A stretch of DNA of 64,000 nt from Firmicutes bacterium UBA5774 (GTDB lineage Bacteria > Bacillota > Clostridia > Peptostreptococcales > Anaerovoracaceae). The stretch is taken from positions 23,594-87,593 of the forward strand of contig DIEM01000059.1 of NCBI GenBank assembly GCA_002418625.1. Reading direction: 5' to 3'. Positions 1 through 8,823 of the stretch are shown piece by piece (within the stretch, counting starts at the first letter, position 1; every line of letters starts with the position of its first letter). A program made the translations under genes and the position numbers. The notes below the pieces were generated by a model that had not been told where the DNA came from, ran no database searches, and worked only from the letters and a program-made list of their open reading frames with translations.

Positions 1-614
1 ATTTCAGCGATATAATTGATGCCGCCGACTTCAAGCAGTTCATAAGATACGATGTTTTCAAACTTTCTTTCCAGAATGGTTTCAACATGCTTGATCACAT
101 CCGGGGACGTCTTGTCCATCCTTGCGATCCTCTCGACGACATCGACCCGCTGTTCTTTCGGCAGCTCCGCAATGATCGCCGAGGCCTGGTCGGCTCTCGC
201 ATAGGAAAGGATCAGCGCGATCGTCTGAGGGTGTTCGTTGACGATCATGTTCATAAGATTTTTATAATCGGATTTTCTGATAAATTCAAAGGCTTTTGTG
301 CGCAGAGTTCTTGTGACCCTGTCGAGCAGCGCCGCGGCCGACTGGGCGCCGAATGCCTTCTCGAGGACATTTCTCGCGTAGGCGACGCCGCCCTCGGTAT
401 ATACCTTTTGTGCGACGCAAAGGCTGTAGAATTCCTCCACCACCGAGTCGCTCATTTCGGGAGACATGGCTTCCTGCCTTGTGACTTCAAATGTGATTTT
501 TTCAATTTCCTCTTCCTGCAGAAAACGGAATATGCTGGATGCCACATCGGCTCCCAGCGCAATGATAATCTGCGCGGCCTTTTGTCTCGGTGTCAAACTT
601 GTATTGCTGTTCAT
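1..614 (-). CDS. fliG: Flagellar motor switch protein FliG (N-terminal part; gene runs off the window)
   Basis: FliG sits on the cytoplasmic face of the MS-ring, couples it to the C-ring and transmits stator torque. The leftward frame opens at an ATG at 614 and stays open to the window edge, giving about 204 of the roughly 335 residues expected. The opening MNSNTSLTPRQKAAQIIIAL and the later EHPQTIALIL, the EHPQ motif of the FliG middle domain, identify it. An AGGGGAA ribosome site lies just upstream and overlaps the fliF stop codon, so translation is probably coupled to fliF. The torque-generating C-terminal domain is outside the window, so integrity cannot be judged. Confidence 0.96.
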   Translation of the reverse strand, partial: MNSNTSLTPRQKAAQIIIALGADVASSIFRFLQEEEIEKITFEVTRQEAMSPEMSDSVVEEFYSLCVAQKVYTEGGVAYARNVLEKAFGAQSAAALLDRVTRTLRTKAFEFIRKSDYKNLMNMIVNEHPQTIALILSYARADQASAIIAELPKEQRVDVVERIARMDKTSPDVIKHVETILERKFENIVSYELLEVGGINYIAE

Positions 615-627
615 ATTCTAAATTCCC

Positions 628-2184
628 CTAATCATTCTCGCTTTTTAACCATGACTTGATCAATTGTGCTGCAATTTCAGGATTAGCTTTTGAAAACTCA
701 AGGATTTCCTGTTTTCTGGCGTCATTTTTCTGTGATATGGGCTTGACAGGCTGTTCGGGCTCCTGCCCGAACAATTCGTCCAGCACCGGCGCTCTGGGCA
801 AAGCTACTCCGGTTTCAATCTCCTTTTTCTTTTTCTTCCGCTTGAGCAGAAGCATCAGGATCACCGCTATAATGATCAGCAGCCCTGCGGCGGCGCCTCC
901 GATCATGAGATATAATTTCATGCTGTCTTCCTCGGCAGCGGGCGCATCCGTACCGCCGGGACCTGCGGCCTCCTGCGTGAAGAACGAAAAATTCTGGACC
1001 GACACCATGGCCGGATCTACGCCGGTCGCAAAAGACACAAGCTGCGTGATGCCCTCTTTTTCTCCCGGTCCGAATGAAGGCGCGTCTACCGCGATCCCTA
1101 TCGATATGGATTCGATGACCGGACCGACCTTCTCTGTCTGGGCGATCGACTGGCTGACCTGGTACGTCGTGCTTGCGCTTGAGCTGCTGTAGGTGCCTTC
1201 TCCTCCCTCGGTTCCCTCGGTATAGACCGGGACCTCCGCGTTCGAGCTGGTTCCCGCAACGCCTCCCGTTCCCGTTCCGCCCGCGGATTCAGAGCTTGTC
1301 GTCGTCTGGCTTGTCACTCCCGTGTTCTGTTCTCCCGACGGTGTATAGATCGTTTGCTCCGTGATCATGTTGTCCGTATTGATTTTAGCGGTCACGGAAA
1401 CGCGAAGATGGTCTCTTGAATAAGGACCTTCCAAAACGGATAGGACCTTTTTCTTGATTTCAGTTTCAATTTCCTTGGTAAGCTTGACTTTGAGATAGTC
1501 CGGGCTGCTGCTTGTTGCGCTGTCCGCAAGGTCGGTTCCCTGGCTGTCCGATATCGCGATATTGTCCTTTGACAACCCGGTCACGGATTTTGCCACGAGG
1601 TTCTGTATTCCGGAAACCTGGCTGTCCGACAGTGTGCTGCCCGAATTCATATGGATGATGACTGAAGCGCTTGCTTCTTCCTTGTCTTCGTTAAGATAAA
1701 AAACATTTTCATCGGGAACCGTGATCGTCACGATGGCATCCTTGACGCCGTCGAGCGTCTTGATGCTGGCGGCGATCCGCTCCTGAAGCTGCATGTTGAC
1801 GTACTGCTTCTTCTCGTAATCCGTGCTGAGCATACCGCTGCCCTGCTCGATCAGGTAATAGCTCAGTCCGCTTTTGGGATAGCCCTCCGTCGCCAGCGCC
1901 ATCCGAACGCCGGATTCCTGGCTCTTGGGCACCAGGATCGCATCCCCTTCCATTTTGACGTCAACCTCCATTTCCTGGAGAACTGCCAGGATCTCGGTCG
2001 ATTCCGTGACGCTGAGCTGGTCAAATATGACTACATAATCCTTATTATTCAGTATAAAGCTGAATACAAGGGCGATGACGATCGTCAGGATCGCAAGGCC
2101 CGCTACAAGGCCTTTTGTTTTATTTGATATATTTCCCCAAAACTGACTCAACGGCCCAAGGGCTTTTTTCATCTGTTCGTTCAT
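628..2184 (-). CDS. fliF: Flagellar MS-ring protein FliF
   Basis: FliF forms the membrane MS-ring on which the rotor and export gate are built. The 518-aa product has a first transmembrane helix at about residues 26-46, a periplasmic-type YscJ/FliF ring-building region, a low-complexity Gly/Ser/Thr-rich loop at about 285-345, a second transmembrane helix at about 425-447 followed by a Lys/Arg-rich stop-transfer, and an acidic C-terminal tail of about 70 residues that should bind FliG. Size and layout match the family. It lies between fliE and fliG in the leftward basal-body operon, the usual order. Confidence 0.97.
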   Translation of the reverse strand: MNEQMKKALGPLSQFWGNISNKTKGLVAGLAILTIVIALVFSFILNNKDYVVIFDQLSVTESTEILAVLQEMEVDVKMEGDAILVPKSQESGVRMALATEGYPKSGLSYYLIEQGSGMLSTDYEKKQYVNMQLQERIAASIKTLDGVKDAIVTITVPDENVFYLNEDKEEASASVIIHMNSGSTLSDSQVSGIQNLVAKSVTGLSKDNIAISDSQGTDLADSATSSSPDYLKVKLTKEIETEIKKKVLSVLEGPYSRDHLRVSVTAKINTDNMITEQTIYTPSGEQNTGVTSQTTTSSESAGGTGTGGVAGTSSNAEVPVYTEGTEGGEGTYSSSSASTTYQVSQSIAQTEKVGPVIESISIGIAVDAPSFGPGEKEGITQLVSFATGVDPAMVSVQNFSFFTQEAAGPGGTDAPAAEEDSMKLYLMIGGAAAGLLIIIAVILMLLLKRKKKKKEIETGVALPRAPVLDELFGQEPEQPVKPISQKNDARKQEILEFSKANPEIAAQLIKSWLKSEND

Positions 2185-2238
2185 TTTTTATTCTACCGTT
2201 CATAAAAAATTTACTTTGAAAAATCGCTCATGAGGGGA

Positions 2239-2553
2239 TTACAGGTTTATTCTCATGACTTCCGAATATGCGTCGATCATTTTGTTCCTGAGCTGGACCA
2301 TCGTCTGAAGCGCCAGATCGGCTTTTGCCGCGTTTATCATCATTGTGTGCACATCATCCACATTTCCCGTGGCGAGATCGTATGCATCCTTCTGCGTTGC
2401 CGCTTCAGTTTTTTCCACATTATTGACGACCTGCTCCAATACGCCTTTGAATCCGGCGCCCAGGGTCTCGCTGGCAGTCTGGCCGCCCTCTGAGCCCTTT
2501 ATGGATTTCATGTTGTCAAGTCGTGATATTGTGCTTATAGGTACGATATACAT
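2239..2553 (-). CDS. fliE: Flagellar hook-basal body protein FliE
   Basis: FliE joins the MS-ring to the proximal rod and is among the first substrates of the flagellar export apparatus. The 104-aa protein ends with the family signature region (AAKADLALQTMVQLRNKMIDAYSEVMRINL spread over the last 30 residues; key elements are LALQ, R-K and AY-E-MR). Its length is typical. It starts 12 bases after the flgC stop codon and precedes fliF, the conserved Firmicute order. Confidence 0.95.
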   Translation of the reverse strand: MYIVPISTISRLDNMKSIKGSEGGQTASETLGAGFKGVLEQVVNNVEKTEAATQKDAYDLATGNVDDVHTMMINAAKADLALQTMVQLRNKMIDAYSEVMRINL

Positions 2554-2565
2554 GGGTTCACCTCA

Positions 2566-3000
2566 TTACCTTCCGATTTCCAGCGCCTTCAGCGCCATGC
2601 TTTTAACGGCATTGAACGCGGTCACGTTTGCCTCATATGCCCTGCTGGCGCTCATCATGTCGACCATTTCCTGCGTCGTGTTGACGTTCGGCATCATGAC
2701 ATAGCCTTCTTCATTCGCGTCCGGATGATTAGGATTATATACAGGCACCAGCGGCGTCGGATCTTCTATGATCTGCTCCACCTTGACCCCTTTTGACTGG
2801 TTGTCGGCCGCCTTGCCGAGGGCGGTCTTGAAGTCGGTTCCTTCCATGCTCTTAAGCACGACCATTTTTCTTTTGTAGGGCTCCCCTGATTCTGTTCGAG
2901 TCGCCTGGGAATTGGCTATATTCTGGGCGATGATGTCCATTCTGGTTTTCTGGGCGGTCAGGCCCGATCCCGATATATTGAATGAGCTTAAAAAATCCAT
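2566..3000 (-). CDS. flgC: Flagellar proximal rod protein FlgC
   Basis: FlgC is a rod subunit of the flagellar basal body, exported through the flagellar type III apparatus. The 144-aa protein has the N-terminal rod motif SGLTAQKTRMDIIAQNIANS and the C-terminal heptad-rich rod/hook signature ending in MALKALEIGR; both terminal helices form the D0 coiled coil. The ATG follows the flgB stop by two bases, so the two rod genes are translationally linked. Confidence 0.96.
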   Translation of the reverse strand: MDFLSSFNISGSGLTAQKTRMDIIAQNIANSQATRTESGEPYKRKMVVLKSMEGTDFKTALGKAADNQSKGVKVEQIIEDPTPLVPVYNPNHPDANEEGYVMMPNVNTTQEMVDMMSASRAYEANVTAFNAVKSMALKALEIGR

Positions 3001-3002
3001 AT

Positions 3003-3404
3003 CTATTTCTTCCCTTCACTGATTGCGTATCGCAGCCTGGCGATCCCGTCCGAAAAGCTTCTTGTCAGATACTGGTACTGCAGCTGGGTCTTTGCAAGGT
3101 CGATGCTCTCCGCATCCAGGTCCACATTGTTGCCGTCTGCTCTTGTCGAAATGTTGTCGCTGTCATATTCCCTGAAACGCAGATCTTCAATTTTCGATTT
3201 CATTTGTTCAATGCCGTTTTGTGCCGAGGCTCCCGCGCTTAAATTTCGCACTTCCTTTTCCAATGTGTTTTCAAAGGATACCTTCTTTGCCTTATATCCC
3301 GGAGTCTCATAATTGGCAATATTGTTTGATATCGCTCGCTGCCTTTGCCAGACGCCGTCCAGCGCTTTCTGCAAAACTGTATTCGTTATCGAATCGCCTA
3401 TCAA
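3003..3404 (-). CDS. flgB: Flagellar proximal rod protein FlgB
   Basis: FlgB is a rod subunit and the first gene of the leftward basal-body operon. The 133-aa product contains the rod signature AISNNIANYETPGYKAKKV near residues 24-42. Its start appears to be TTG at 3404, preceded by an AAAGGGGGAG ribosome site with a spacer of about 6 bases; no better ATG is available. A 0A-like box at 3419-3426 and a sigma-A promoter about 100 bases upstream suggest it is the regulated head of the flagellar/chemotaxis operon. Confidence 0.95.
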   Translation of the reverse strand: MIGDSITNTVLQKALDGVWQRQRAISNNIANYETPGYKAKKVSFENTLEKEVRNLSAGASAQNGIEQMKSKIEDLRFREYDSDNISTRADGNNVDLDAESIDLAKTQLQYQYLTRSFSDGIARLRYAISEGKK

Positions 3405-3506
3405 TCCAATCTCCCCCTTTGTCGAATTTTCCGTTGCTGTTTTCTCCGATGCCGCACCTTTGAATATGAGGCTTTTTCCTCGAAAACCATTTTTTGTGAT
3501 GAATGC

Positions 3507-3535
3507 AATATACTATAAGAAGAAATCGAGGTCAA
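3507..3535 (-). promoter_or_regulatory. Sigma-A promoter of the flgB operon
   Basis: On the minus strand a TTGACC -35 (3530-3535) and TATATT -10 (3507-3512) are separated by 17 bases. The predicted start lies about 95 bases before flgB. This fits vegetative transcription of early flagellar genes, in contrast to the sigma-D promoters of the late genes. Confidence 0.75.
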
Positions 3536-3738
3536 CAAATAATCGCATGTTCTTTTTTGCATCGAACAACCTCTCAATATATTATCGATTTTCGATTATT
3601 TATCAACAAAATAATATACTAATTTGTCGAATTTTTGATTATTTTTTGTCTATATTTGTGTTTAATGTCGAATTATTGGCACATTTTCTAAGGCGATCTA
3701 TTTTTTTTATCGAATTTCTTCTTTTCTCTCTTATTTGC

Positions 3739-3765
3739 TAAAGTTTTGATTGCAATCGCCGATAC
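3739..3765 (+). promoter_or_regulatory. Sigma-D (sigma-28) promoter of the flgM operon
   Basis: TAAA at 3739-3742, a 15-base spacer, and GCCGATAC at 3758-3765 match the motility sigma factor consensus TAAA-N15-GCCGATAT with one mismatch. It precedes flgM, so the anti-sigma gene would be fed back on by its own sigma factor. Confidence 0.88.
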
Positions 3766-3847
3766 TGTATATGAAAATTAATTAAGGAATACATCGTATG
3801 GATTTTCAACCATTATCCGAACCACCCCGAGAAAGGAGGTCATTAAA

Positions 3848-4156
3848 GTGAGAATATCTTTTTTAAACAAGTACATTCAGCCCATAAAGCCGGAAGCCGT
3901 TGCAGAACAGAGCAAAGCGGCTGCCGTTGAAAACAAGGGCATCATCAGCAAGAACAAAGTAGACAGCGCCGAGATCTCTTCCAGCCACACCGGATCTTTT
4001 GACGACAAAAGATTGATGGTGGCAAAATCCTCGATCCTGTATGATGTTTCTGTCGGCAGCTCTCCGAGCCGGATCGCCGAATTGAAGGCGGCCATCGAAA
4101 ACGGAACTTATGAGGTCCCGACCAACGACCTGGCGGAGACGATCCTGAAGGAGTAG
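3848..4156 (+). CDS. flgM: Anti-sigma-28 factor FlgM
   Basis: FlgM binds sigma-D until the hook is complete, delaying late gene expression. The 102-aa product begins at a GTG with a strong GAAAGGAGGT ribosome site. The polar N-terminal half is typical of the disordered FlgM N-terminus; the C-terminal half (SSPSRIAELKAAIENGTYEV followed by LAETIL) is the sigma-binding helix region, with the I-x-x-L-K-x-x-I-x-x-G-x-Y pattern of the family. It heads flgM-flgN-flgK-flgL-DUF6470-fliW-csrA behind a sigma-D promoter. Confidence 0.88.
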   Translation: MRISFLNKYIQPIKPEAVAEQSKAAAVENKGIISKNKVDSAEISSSHTGSFDDKRLMVAKSSILYDVSVGSSPSRIAELKAAIENGTYEVPTNDLAETILKE

Positions 4157-4197
4157 ATGCTCCGCCGGCTGCAGTTATTTTCGGAAACGAGGTCATT

Positions 4198-4695
4198 ATG
4201 AAAGATAGTGTGAATTTCGACGCAATCATAAATGAGTTTTATATTTATCTGGGTGAGGTCCTCAAGCTCTATGAGGATTCTATTCCCACACTCAAAACAA
4301 AGCTGGCGGCCATCGCCTGCGACGATATCGATACACTCAACAAGTGCATCCGGACTCAACAGGTTTTCATCCTGAAAACCAAATCCTTCGACGGAAAAAT
4401 CCTGGATTTTCAGTCAAAGCTCGGCATAACCGCCAGGAACCTCACCGATACCATCGGCTGTCTTCCCGTCGAGAATCGCCTGATGTTCTACGATCTGCTC
4501 GGACAATTCGATATCGTCATGAAAGAATTCATCTATCACAACGACAAATGCCAGGCCTTGCTGCAGTCAAAGCTCTACATGATCGATAAGCAGCTTAAGA
4601 AATTACAGGTCAAGCCCGATAATATGTTTTACAAGAACAACGCCAGGGAGGCGCAGCCTTCCGGATATGTAAAATCCTTTGAGACAAAGATTTAG
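4198..4695 (+). CDS. flgN: FlgN-family export chaperone for hook-associated proteins
   Basis: FlgN-type chaperones keep FlgK and FlgL unfolded and deliver them to the export gate. The 165-aa product is highly helical, with a Leu-rich first half (YIYLGEVLKLYEDSIPTLKT) and a helical LLQSKLYMIDKQLKKLQ segment near residue 120, as in FlgN. The C-terminal tail is polar. Its position between flgM and flgK is the family's usual slot (yvyG in B. subtilis) and is the strongest support, because primary sequence is weakly conserved. Confidence 0.8.
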   Translation: MKDSVNFDAIINEFYIYLGEVLKLYEDSIPTLKTKLAAIACDDIDTLNKCIRTQQVFILKTKSFDGKILDFQSKLGITARNLTDTIGCLPVENRLMFYDLLGQFDIVMKEFIYHNDKCQALLQSKLYMIDKQLKKLQVKPDNMFYKNNAREAQPSGYVKSFETKI

Positions 4696-4716
4696 TCTTC
4701 CCGGGAGGAACAGACC

Positions 4717-6288
4717 ATGTTGAGATCGACCTTTTTAGGTTTTCAGACAGCAAGCCGCGCCTTATCAGCGAGTCAGATATGCCTCGATGTGACCGGCAAC
4801 AATATCGCGAACGCGGACACTGCCGGATATACGCGCCAGAGAGTGGATCTCGTGTCGATATCCTCCAGCGGCTATACCCAAAAATATACGACGACGGGCG
4901 CTACCGTCGGCTACGGCGTCGAGGCTGTCGGCGTCAGCCAGCTCAGGGATTCGTTCCTTGATCTGCGCTACAGAACAGAGAATGCAGAGAACGGAAAGCT
5001 GGAAACGATCGTTACCGGCCTTACGGACCTTGAAAATATATTTGATGAAACGACAAGCGAAGGACTTCAGACACAGCTCACAAATTTCCTGACACAGCTC
5101 CAGGCACTGTCGAATTCACCGACCAGCAGCGATATCGCGGCTATCGTACGAACTGCGGCACAGCAGGTCACCCAGATCATGAATACCTATTCGCAGCAGA
5201 TCGATCAGGTTCAGGAGCAGGTGCTCTACGGCCTCAGCAACGTCACCGTCAATAACGATTTCAATTCGCTGGTGCAGAACATCGCCGGCCTGAACGAGCA
5301 GATCAGGGAAGACCAGACCCACGGCAACCCGTCCAATGAACTCATGGACGAGCGCAATATCCTGATAGACAAGCTGTCCAGACTTGCAAACATCAAAGTC
5401 ACCTCGACTCCGGAAACCCTGTCGGACAGTATCACGATCGAACGTTTGTCCATATCTCTTTATGACGCTTTGACCGGAACAGAGATCGGACTCGTCGACG
5501 ACGCATTATATAACACCTTCTCCGTCAATACTTCAGGCGGCAATGTATCGATTGAGCTGAACAGCACCTTCGGGGCCCACGAAACAAAGGATATCACCGA
5601 TCACATCACCGGCGGCACGATCAAAGGCTATCTCGAGATCATTAACGGCAAGGGCGCTTTTGCGGATACCGCCGCAGGCGAAAGCTCCTTCAAAGGTGCT
5701 CCCTACTATGAAAGCACCATGGATACATTCGCTGCGAAATTCGCCGAAATTTTCAACACGCTGAACGCGACCGAGGATACGTCCACGATTCCCTCGACGA
5801 TCACGCCAAAGCCCCTTTTCGAAGCTTCCGATGGAAGTACGTCCATCACGGCAGGCAATATACAGCTGACCGACGCGTGGCTGGAAGACGCAACCTACCT
5901 GACAACGACCAAGGACCCCGATTCCGGCACCGGCGGCTCCGACAATATTTTGAAAATGATACAGGCAATGAATACAAAGCATACGTTCCTCGTTGACCCC
6001 GCCGACAGCGCGAGCATCCTTTTCGAAGGCTCCTTTGAGCAATTCGTGTCGGGAACCATCAGCGACCTGGCACTTGATATTTCTCTCAACAAGAGCTATG
6101 CCAAGACCTCGGATACCGTTATCACAAATCTTTTCAACTCGCGGGAATCCCTCTCCGGCATATCGCTGGATGAAGAAGGCGTCAACCTGATGGCCTACCA
6201 AAAGGCGTACAACGCGGCAGCCAGATTTATGACAGTCATCGACGAAGCCGTCGATACGATTCTGAGCATGGGCCTCGTCGGCAGATAA
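4717..6288 (+). CDS. flgK: Flagellar hook-filament junction protein FlgK (HAP1)
   Basis: FlgK joins hook and filament. The 523-aa product has the N-terminal D0 motif (ASQICLDVTGNNIANADTAGYTRQ in its first 45 residues), a FLTQLQALSNSPT segment characteristic of FlgK, a variable middle, and the C-terminal GVNLMAYQKAYNAAARFM-type rod/hook helix. Length is in the family range. It starts 21 bases after flgN behind a GGGAGGA ribosome site and precedes flgL. Confidence 0.96.
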   Translation: MLRSTFLGFQTASRALSASQICLDVTGNNIANADTAGYTRQRVDLVSISSSGYTQKYTTTGATVGYGVEAVGVSQLRDSFLDLRYRTENAENGKLETIVTGLTDLENIFDETTSEGLQTQLTNFLTQLQALSNSPTSSDIAAIVRTAAQQVTQIMNTYSQQIDQVQEQVLYGLSNVTVNNDFNSLVQNIAGLNEQIREDQTHGNPSNELMDERNILIDKLSRLANIKVTSTPETLSDSITIERLSISLYDALTGTEIGLVDDALYNTFSVNTSGGNVSIELNSTFGAHETKDITDHITGGTIKGYLEIINGKGAFADTAAGESSFKGAPYYESTMDTFAAKFAEIFNTLNATEDTSTIPSTITPKPLFEASDGSTSITAGNIQLTDAWLEDATYLTTTKDPDSGTGGSDNILKMIQAMNTKHTFLVDPADSASILFEGSFEQFVSGTISDLALDISLNKSYAKTSDTVITNLFNSRESLSGISLDEEGVNLMAYQKAYNAAARFMTVIDEAVDTILSMGLVGR

Positions 6289-6356
6289 AAACAGTCAATG
6301 AGACCATGGAATGATATTCCCAATGAGTGCATTTGATGCAGAAAGGCGGCAGCAGC

Positions 6357-7367
6357 ATGAGGATCACGACAAGAATGATGACAAACAAATATAAGCGGTC
6401 ACTGAACGAGCTTTCAGCGTCAGTCAACCAGCTGAACGAAAAAGTATCGTCCGGCAGATCCTTCAGCAAGGCGTCCGAAAATACTTCCGCAGCGATCAGC
6501 GCCTTTCAGATCAGAAGGAACCTCAGCAGGCTTGAATCCTACCAGTCCAACATTTCCTATGCGTCCGACCTGCTCCGGAATGCCGAAACCGCCTTGATGG
6601 AAGTCAACAGCGTCGCCAAAGAGGCCAGCACCAAAATATTGCAGGGCATCAACGGATCCAACAGCGACAGCGACAGAGCCATCATCGCCCAGGAGATAAA
6701 GTCACTCAAGGATCAGCTGCTCCAGAGCCTGAATTCGAACAGCGGCGGCACCTATTATTTTGGCGGCACCCAGACAGACTCCTCTCCTTTCAAGGATGTG
6801 GGTGGCAAATTGACATACAAGGGCGTCGATTTGGATACCCTGGTGTCCGGTTCCGCCGAGGAACAGGCGCTATTGGGGGATGCACGCTATATCGACATCG
6901 GCCTCAGCCTTCAATTCGACCCGCTCCAGCCGACCAAGCTGGATAGCAGCACCGCTTTCAATATCGCCCTTCCCGGCATCAAATTCGTCGGAAGCGGCAC
7001 GACGACAGTCGACGGCCAGGTTCTTTCAAACAACCTCTACAATTTGCTGGATCAAATCTCAGTCGGCCTGGCGGATCCGAATTATTCTTCGGATCAAATG
7101 GATGCGCTGCTCAGCCATTTTCAGACGCAGAGCGATAAAGTCCTCGTCACGGTCACTGAAATCGGATCAAAAAGTTCTTATCTTGATTTCATGACCAACC
7201 GTCTCGACAGCGAATCACTCAATATGCAGGAACGTCAATCCGAGATCGAATACGCCGATCCGGCCAAGACCATTATTGACTTCAAATCCCAGGAGATGGC
7301 CTACGAAGCCGCATTGGCCATGGGCGCAAAGGTCATCCAGCCGTCCATTTTCGACTATATCCGTTGA
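6357..7367 (+). CDS. flgL: Flagellar hook-filament junction protein FlgL (HAP3)
   Basis: FlgL is the second junction protein, with flagellin-like terminal helices. I place the start at the ATG at 6357 (MRITTRMMTNKYKRSLNEL), which has an AAAGGCGG site and matches family N-termini; an in-frame ATG 30 bases upstream would add a non-homologous leader. The 336-aa product contains the GTYYFGGTQTD segment typical of FlgL and ends in the C-terminal flagellin-like helix (KTIIDFKSQEMAYEAALA). It lies between flgK and the DUF6470 gene. Confidence 0.95.
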   Translation: MRITTRMMTNKYKRSLNELSASVNQLNEKVSSGRSFSKASENTSAAISAFQIRRNLSRLESYQSNISYASDLLRNAETALMEVNSVAKEASTKILQGINGSNSDSDRAIIAQEIKSLKDQLLQSLNSNSGGTYYFGGTQTDSSPFKDVGGKLTYKGVDLDTLVSGSAEEQALLGDARYIDIGLSLQFDPLQPTKLDSSTAFNIALPGIKFVGSGTTTVDGQVLSNNLYNLLDQISVGLADPNYSSDQMDALLSHFQTQSDKVLVTVTEIGSKSSYLDFMTNRLDSESLNMQERQSEIEYADPAKTIIDFKSQEMAYEAALAMGAKVIQPSIFDYIR

Positions 7368-7423
7368 TTTATCCCGGCCAGTCCGGATCATATAAGCGAT
7401 TCTTGAAGAAAGGAGGAATCACA

Positions 7424-8026
7424 ATGCGACCATTATTAACAATCGAAACGGTTCCGATCTCGATCGAATACAAGTATAAAAGCACTGCGGCCGATCCGGT
7501 GGCGCAGTCTGCAAAGCTGCGCATCAGCACCGCGGATACCGGGGTCACGATCAAGAGCAATCCGATCAGCATCAGGATGGATTCCTTCAATGCGAATGAA
7601 TCCGAAGCAGGCGGCAGCAAACAGTATTCATCCCCGGACCTCAGCTTCTCTTATGATGCGACGGCTCGCTACGCGGACGGCGGCAGCCTTCAAATGGATA
7701 TCCGCCTGATGGGCTCTCCCATTGAAGGCCTCGATTTCCAGCGCGTCGAGCGAAGCATCGAAAATGTCATGGGCACGATCGCATCGACTATCTCGGATCT
7801 GCCGTCGGCAGGCAGGGATATGCGCATCAATTTTCAGATTGGCGGACTATCATTGGATTCAGGCGCATTCAGCAAGTCGGACATCAGCTTCATCCCGGGC
7901 GATCTTGAATTCGAGGTTAAAGAGTATCCGAAGGTCATCATCAAATATATCGGCGGACCGATCTATATCCCCAAGAGCTCCGATCCCGACTATGTGGCTC
8001 CGGAGCAGTTCGACGTCGTAGTTTAA
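7424..8026 (+). CDS. DUF6470 family protein (YviE-like)
   Basis: The function is not established for this family. The chosen ATG at 7424 has an AAAGGAGG site 8 bases upstream and gives 200 aa; a longer frame from 7364 would overlap flgL and lacks support. The protein opens MRPLLTIETVPISIEYK and is rich in beta-prone segments, with no signal peptide or membrane helix. The same slot between flgL and fliW is occupied by yviE in B. subtilis, so a role in filament assembly or its control is an inference from context. Confidence 0.8.
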   Translation: MRPLLTIETVPISIEYKYKSTAADPVAQSAKLRISTADTGVTIKSNPISIRMDSFNANESEAGGSKQYSSPDLSFSYDATARYADGGSLQMDIRLMGSPIEGLDFQRVERSIENVMGTIASTISDLPSAGRDMRINFQIGGLSLDSGAFSKSDISFIPGDLEFEVKEYPKVIIKYIGGPIYIPKSSDPDYVAPEQFDVVV

Positions 8027-8042
8027 AGGAGGCTGAAATACA

Positions 8043-8492
8043 ATGATTGTCAACACAAGAGATTTTGGCCCCGTTGAAATAGCGGACGAGTCGGTTTACG
8101 AATTCCCGGACGGCATATACGGGTTTGAGGACGTAACTGAGTTTGCCCTTTTCTCGAGGCAGATCGACGATATCACTCTTATATATCTGCAGTCTACAAA
8201 GGATTCAAATCCATGCTTTTTCGTCTTTGAGCCCTGGGATATCGTTCCGGATTACGCGCCCGTGGTCTCTTTCGAGGATCTTAAGGCCGCGGAGGCCGAA
8301 ACGATAGACGATCTGATATTTTTATCCATCGCAACGATTCCGGACTCCATCAAAGAGATGTCCGTCAATATCAAGAGCCCTGTCGTGCTGAATCCAAAAA
8401 CCGGAAGAGGCCTGCAGCTGATCCTTCAGAACCCGGGATATCAGGTCAGATATCAACCCTTTATCAAGGAAGGGGATGGGACGTCATGTTAG
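8043..8492 (+). CDS. fliW: Flagellar assembly factor FliW
   Basis: FliW binds flagellin and, when free, binds CsrA and relieves CsrA repression of hag translation. The 149-aa product starts MIVNTRDFGPVEIADESVY and contains FPDGIYGFEDVTEFAL, the conserved F-x-x-G-I-x-G-F core, and a C-terminal NPKTGRGLQLIL segment, all typical of FliW. Its stop overlaps the csrA start by 7 bases, coupling synthesis of the two antagonists. Confidence 0.96.
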   Translation: MIVNTRDFGPVEIADESVYEFPDGIYGFEDVTEFALFSRQIDDITLIYLQSTKDSNPCFFVFEPWDIVPDYAPVVSFEDLKAAEAETIDDLIFLSIATIPDSIKEMSVNIKSPVVLNPKTGRGLQLILQNPGYQVRYQPFIKEGDGTSC

Positions 8493-8722
8493 TCATCAGC
8501 CGCAAGGAAGGCGAATCCATCGTTATTTCCGACAACATCAGGATCACGATCGTCTCGCTCGGAGGCGACAAGGTCTCCATCGGCATCGACGCTCCAAAAG
8601 AGATCCGGGTCATGCGGCAGGAATTGCTCGAGACGGCCGAAGCAAACAAGGCAGCCGGAAAAAGCGCCGAAAAGTCCAATTATGAAGATCTGGCGGATTT
8701 TCTAAAAAATCTGAAAAAATAA
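8486..8722 (+). CDS. csrA: Translational regulator CsrA
   Basis: CsrA is a dimeric RNA-binding protein that recognises GGA motifs and blocks translation, here probably of hag. The 78-aa product begins MLVISRKEGESIVISDNI and contains VSIGIDAPKEIRVMR, including the conserved R-x-x-x-E-S-I and IGI-AP-x-x-x-V-x-R residues. Its tail is slightly longer than the roughly 60-75 aa norm. It overlaps fliW and is followed directly by the hag promoter. Confidence 0.97.
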   Translation: MLVISRKEGESIVISDNIRITIVSLGGDKVSIGIDAPKEIRVMRQELLETAEANKAAGKSAEKSNYEDLADFLKNLKK

Positions 8723-8723
8723 C

Positions 8724-8750
8724 TAAAGTTTATATCGGCTATACCGATAT
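8724..8750 (+). promoter_or_regulatory. Sigma-D promoter of the flagellin gene
   Basis: TAAA at 8724-8727, a 15-base spacer and ACCGATAT at 8743-8750 match the sigma-28 consensus with one mismatch. It begins two bases after the csrA stop codon, so hag can be transcribed alone as well as by readthrough. The implied leader is about 110 bases long. Confidence 0.88.
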
Positions 8751-8823
8751 ATATATCAAAGCTGCTGTGCAGCTGAACGCCGGCCGGCTCTGCGTACGGG
8801 ACCGGTCAACAAATCAAAGCAGT

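Larger units (their letters stand above)
3405..3847. promoter_or_regulatory. Divergent flgB/flgM control region with Spo0A-box-like repeats
   Basis: This 443-base AT-rich gap holds no gene. It contains a leftward sigma-A promoter for flgB, a rightward sigma-D promoter for flgM, and three repeats resembling the Spo0A box TTGTCGAA: exact copies at 3419-3426 and 3624-3631, and TGTCGAA at 3666-3672. All three read in the + direction. One lies in the flgB leader just ahead of its ribosome site; the other two lie between the two promoters. Binding by Spo0A is an inference from the motif. Confidence 0.5.
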
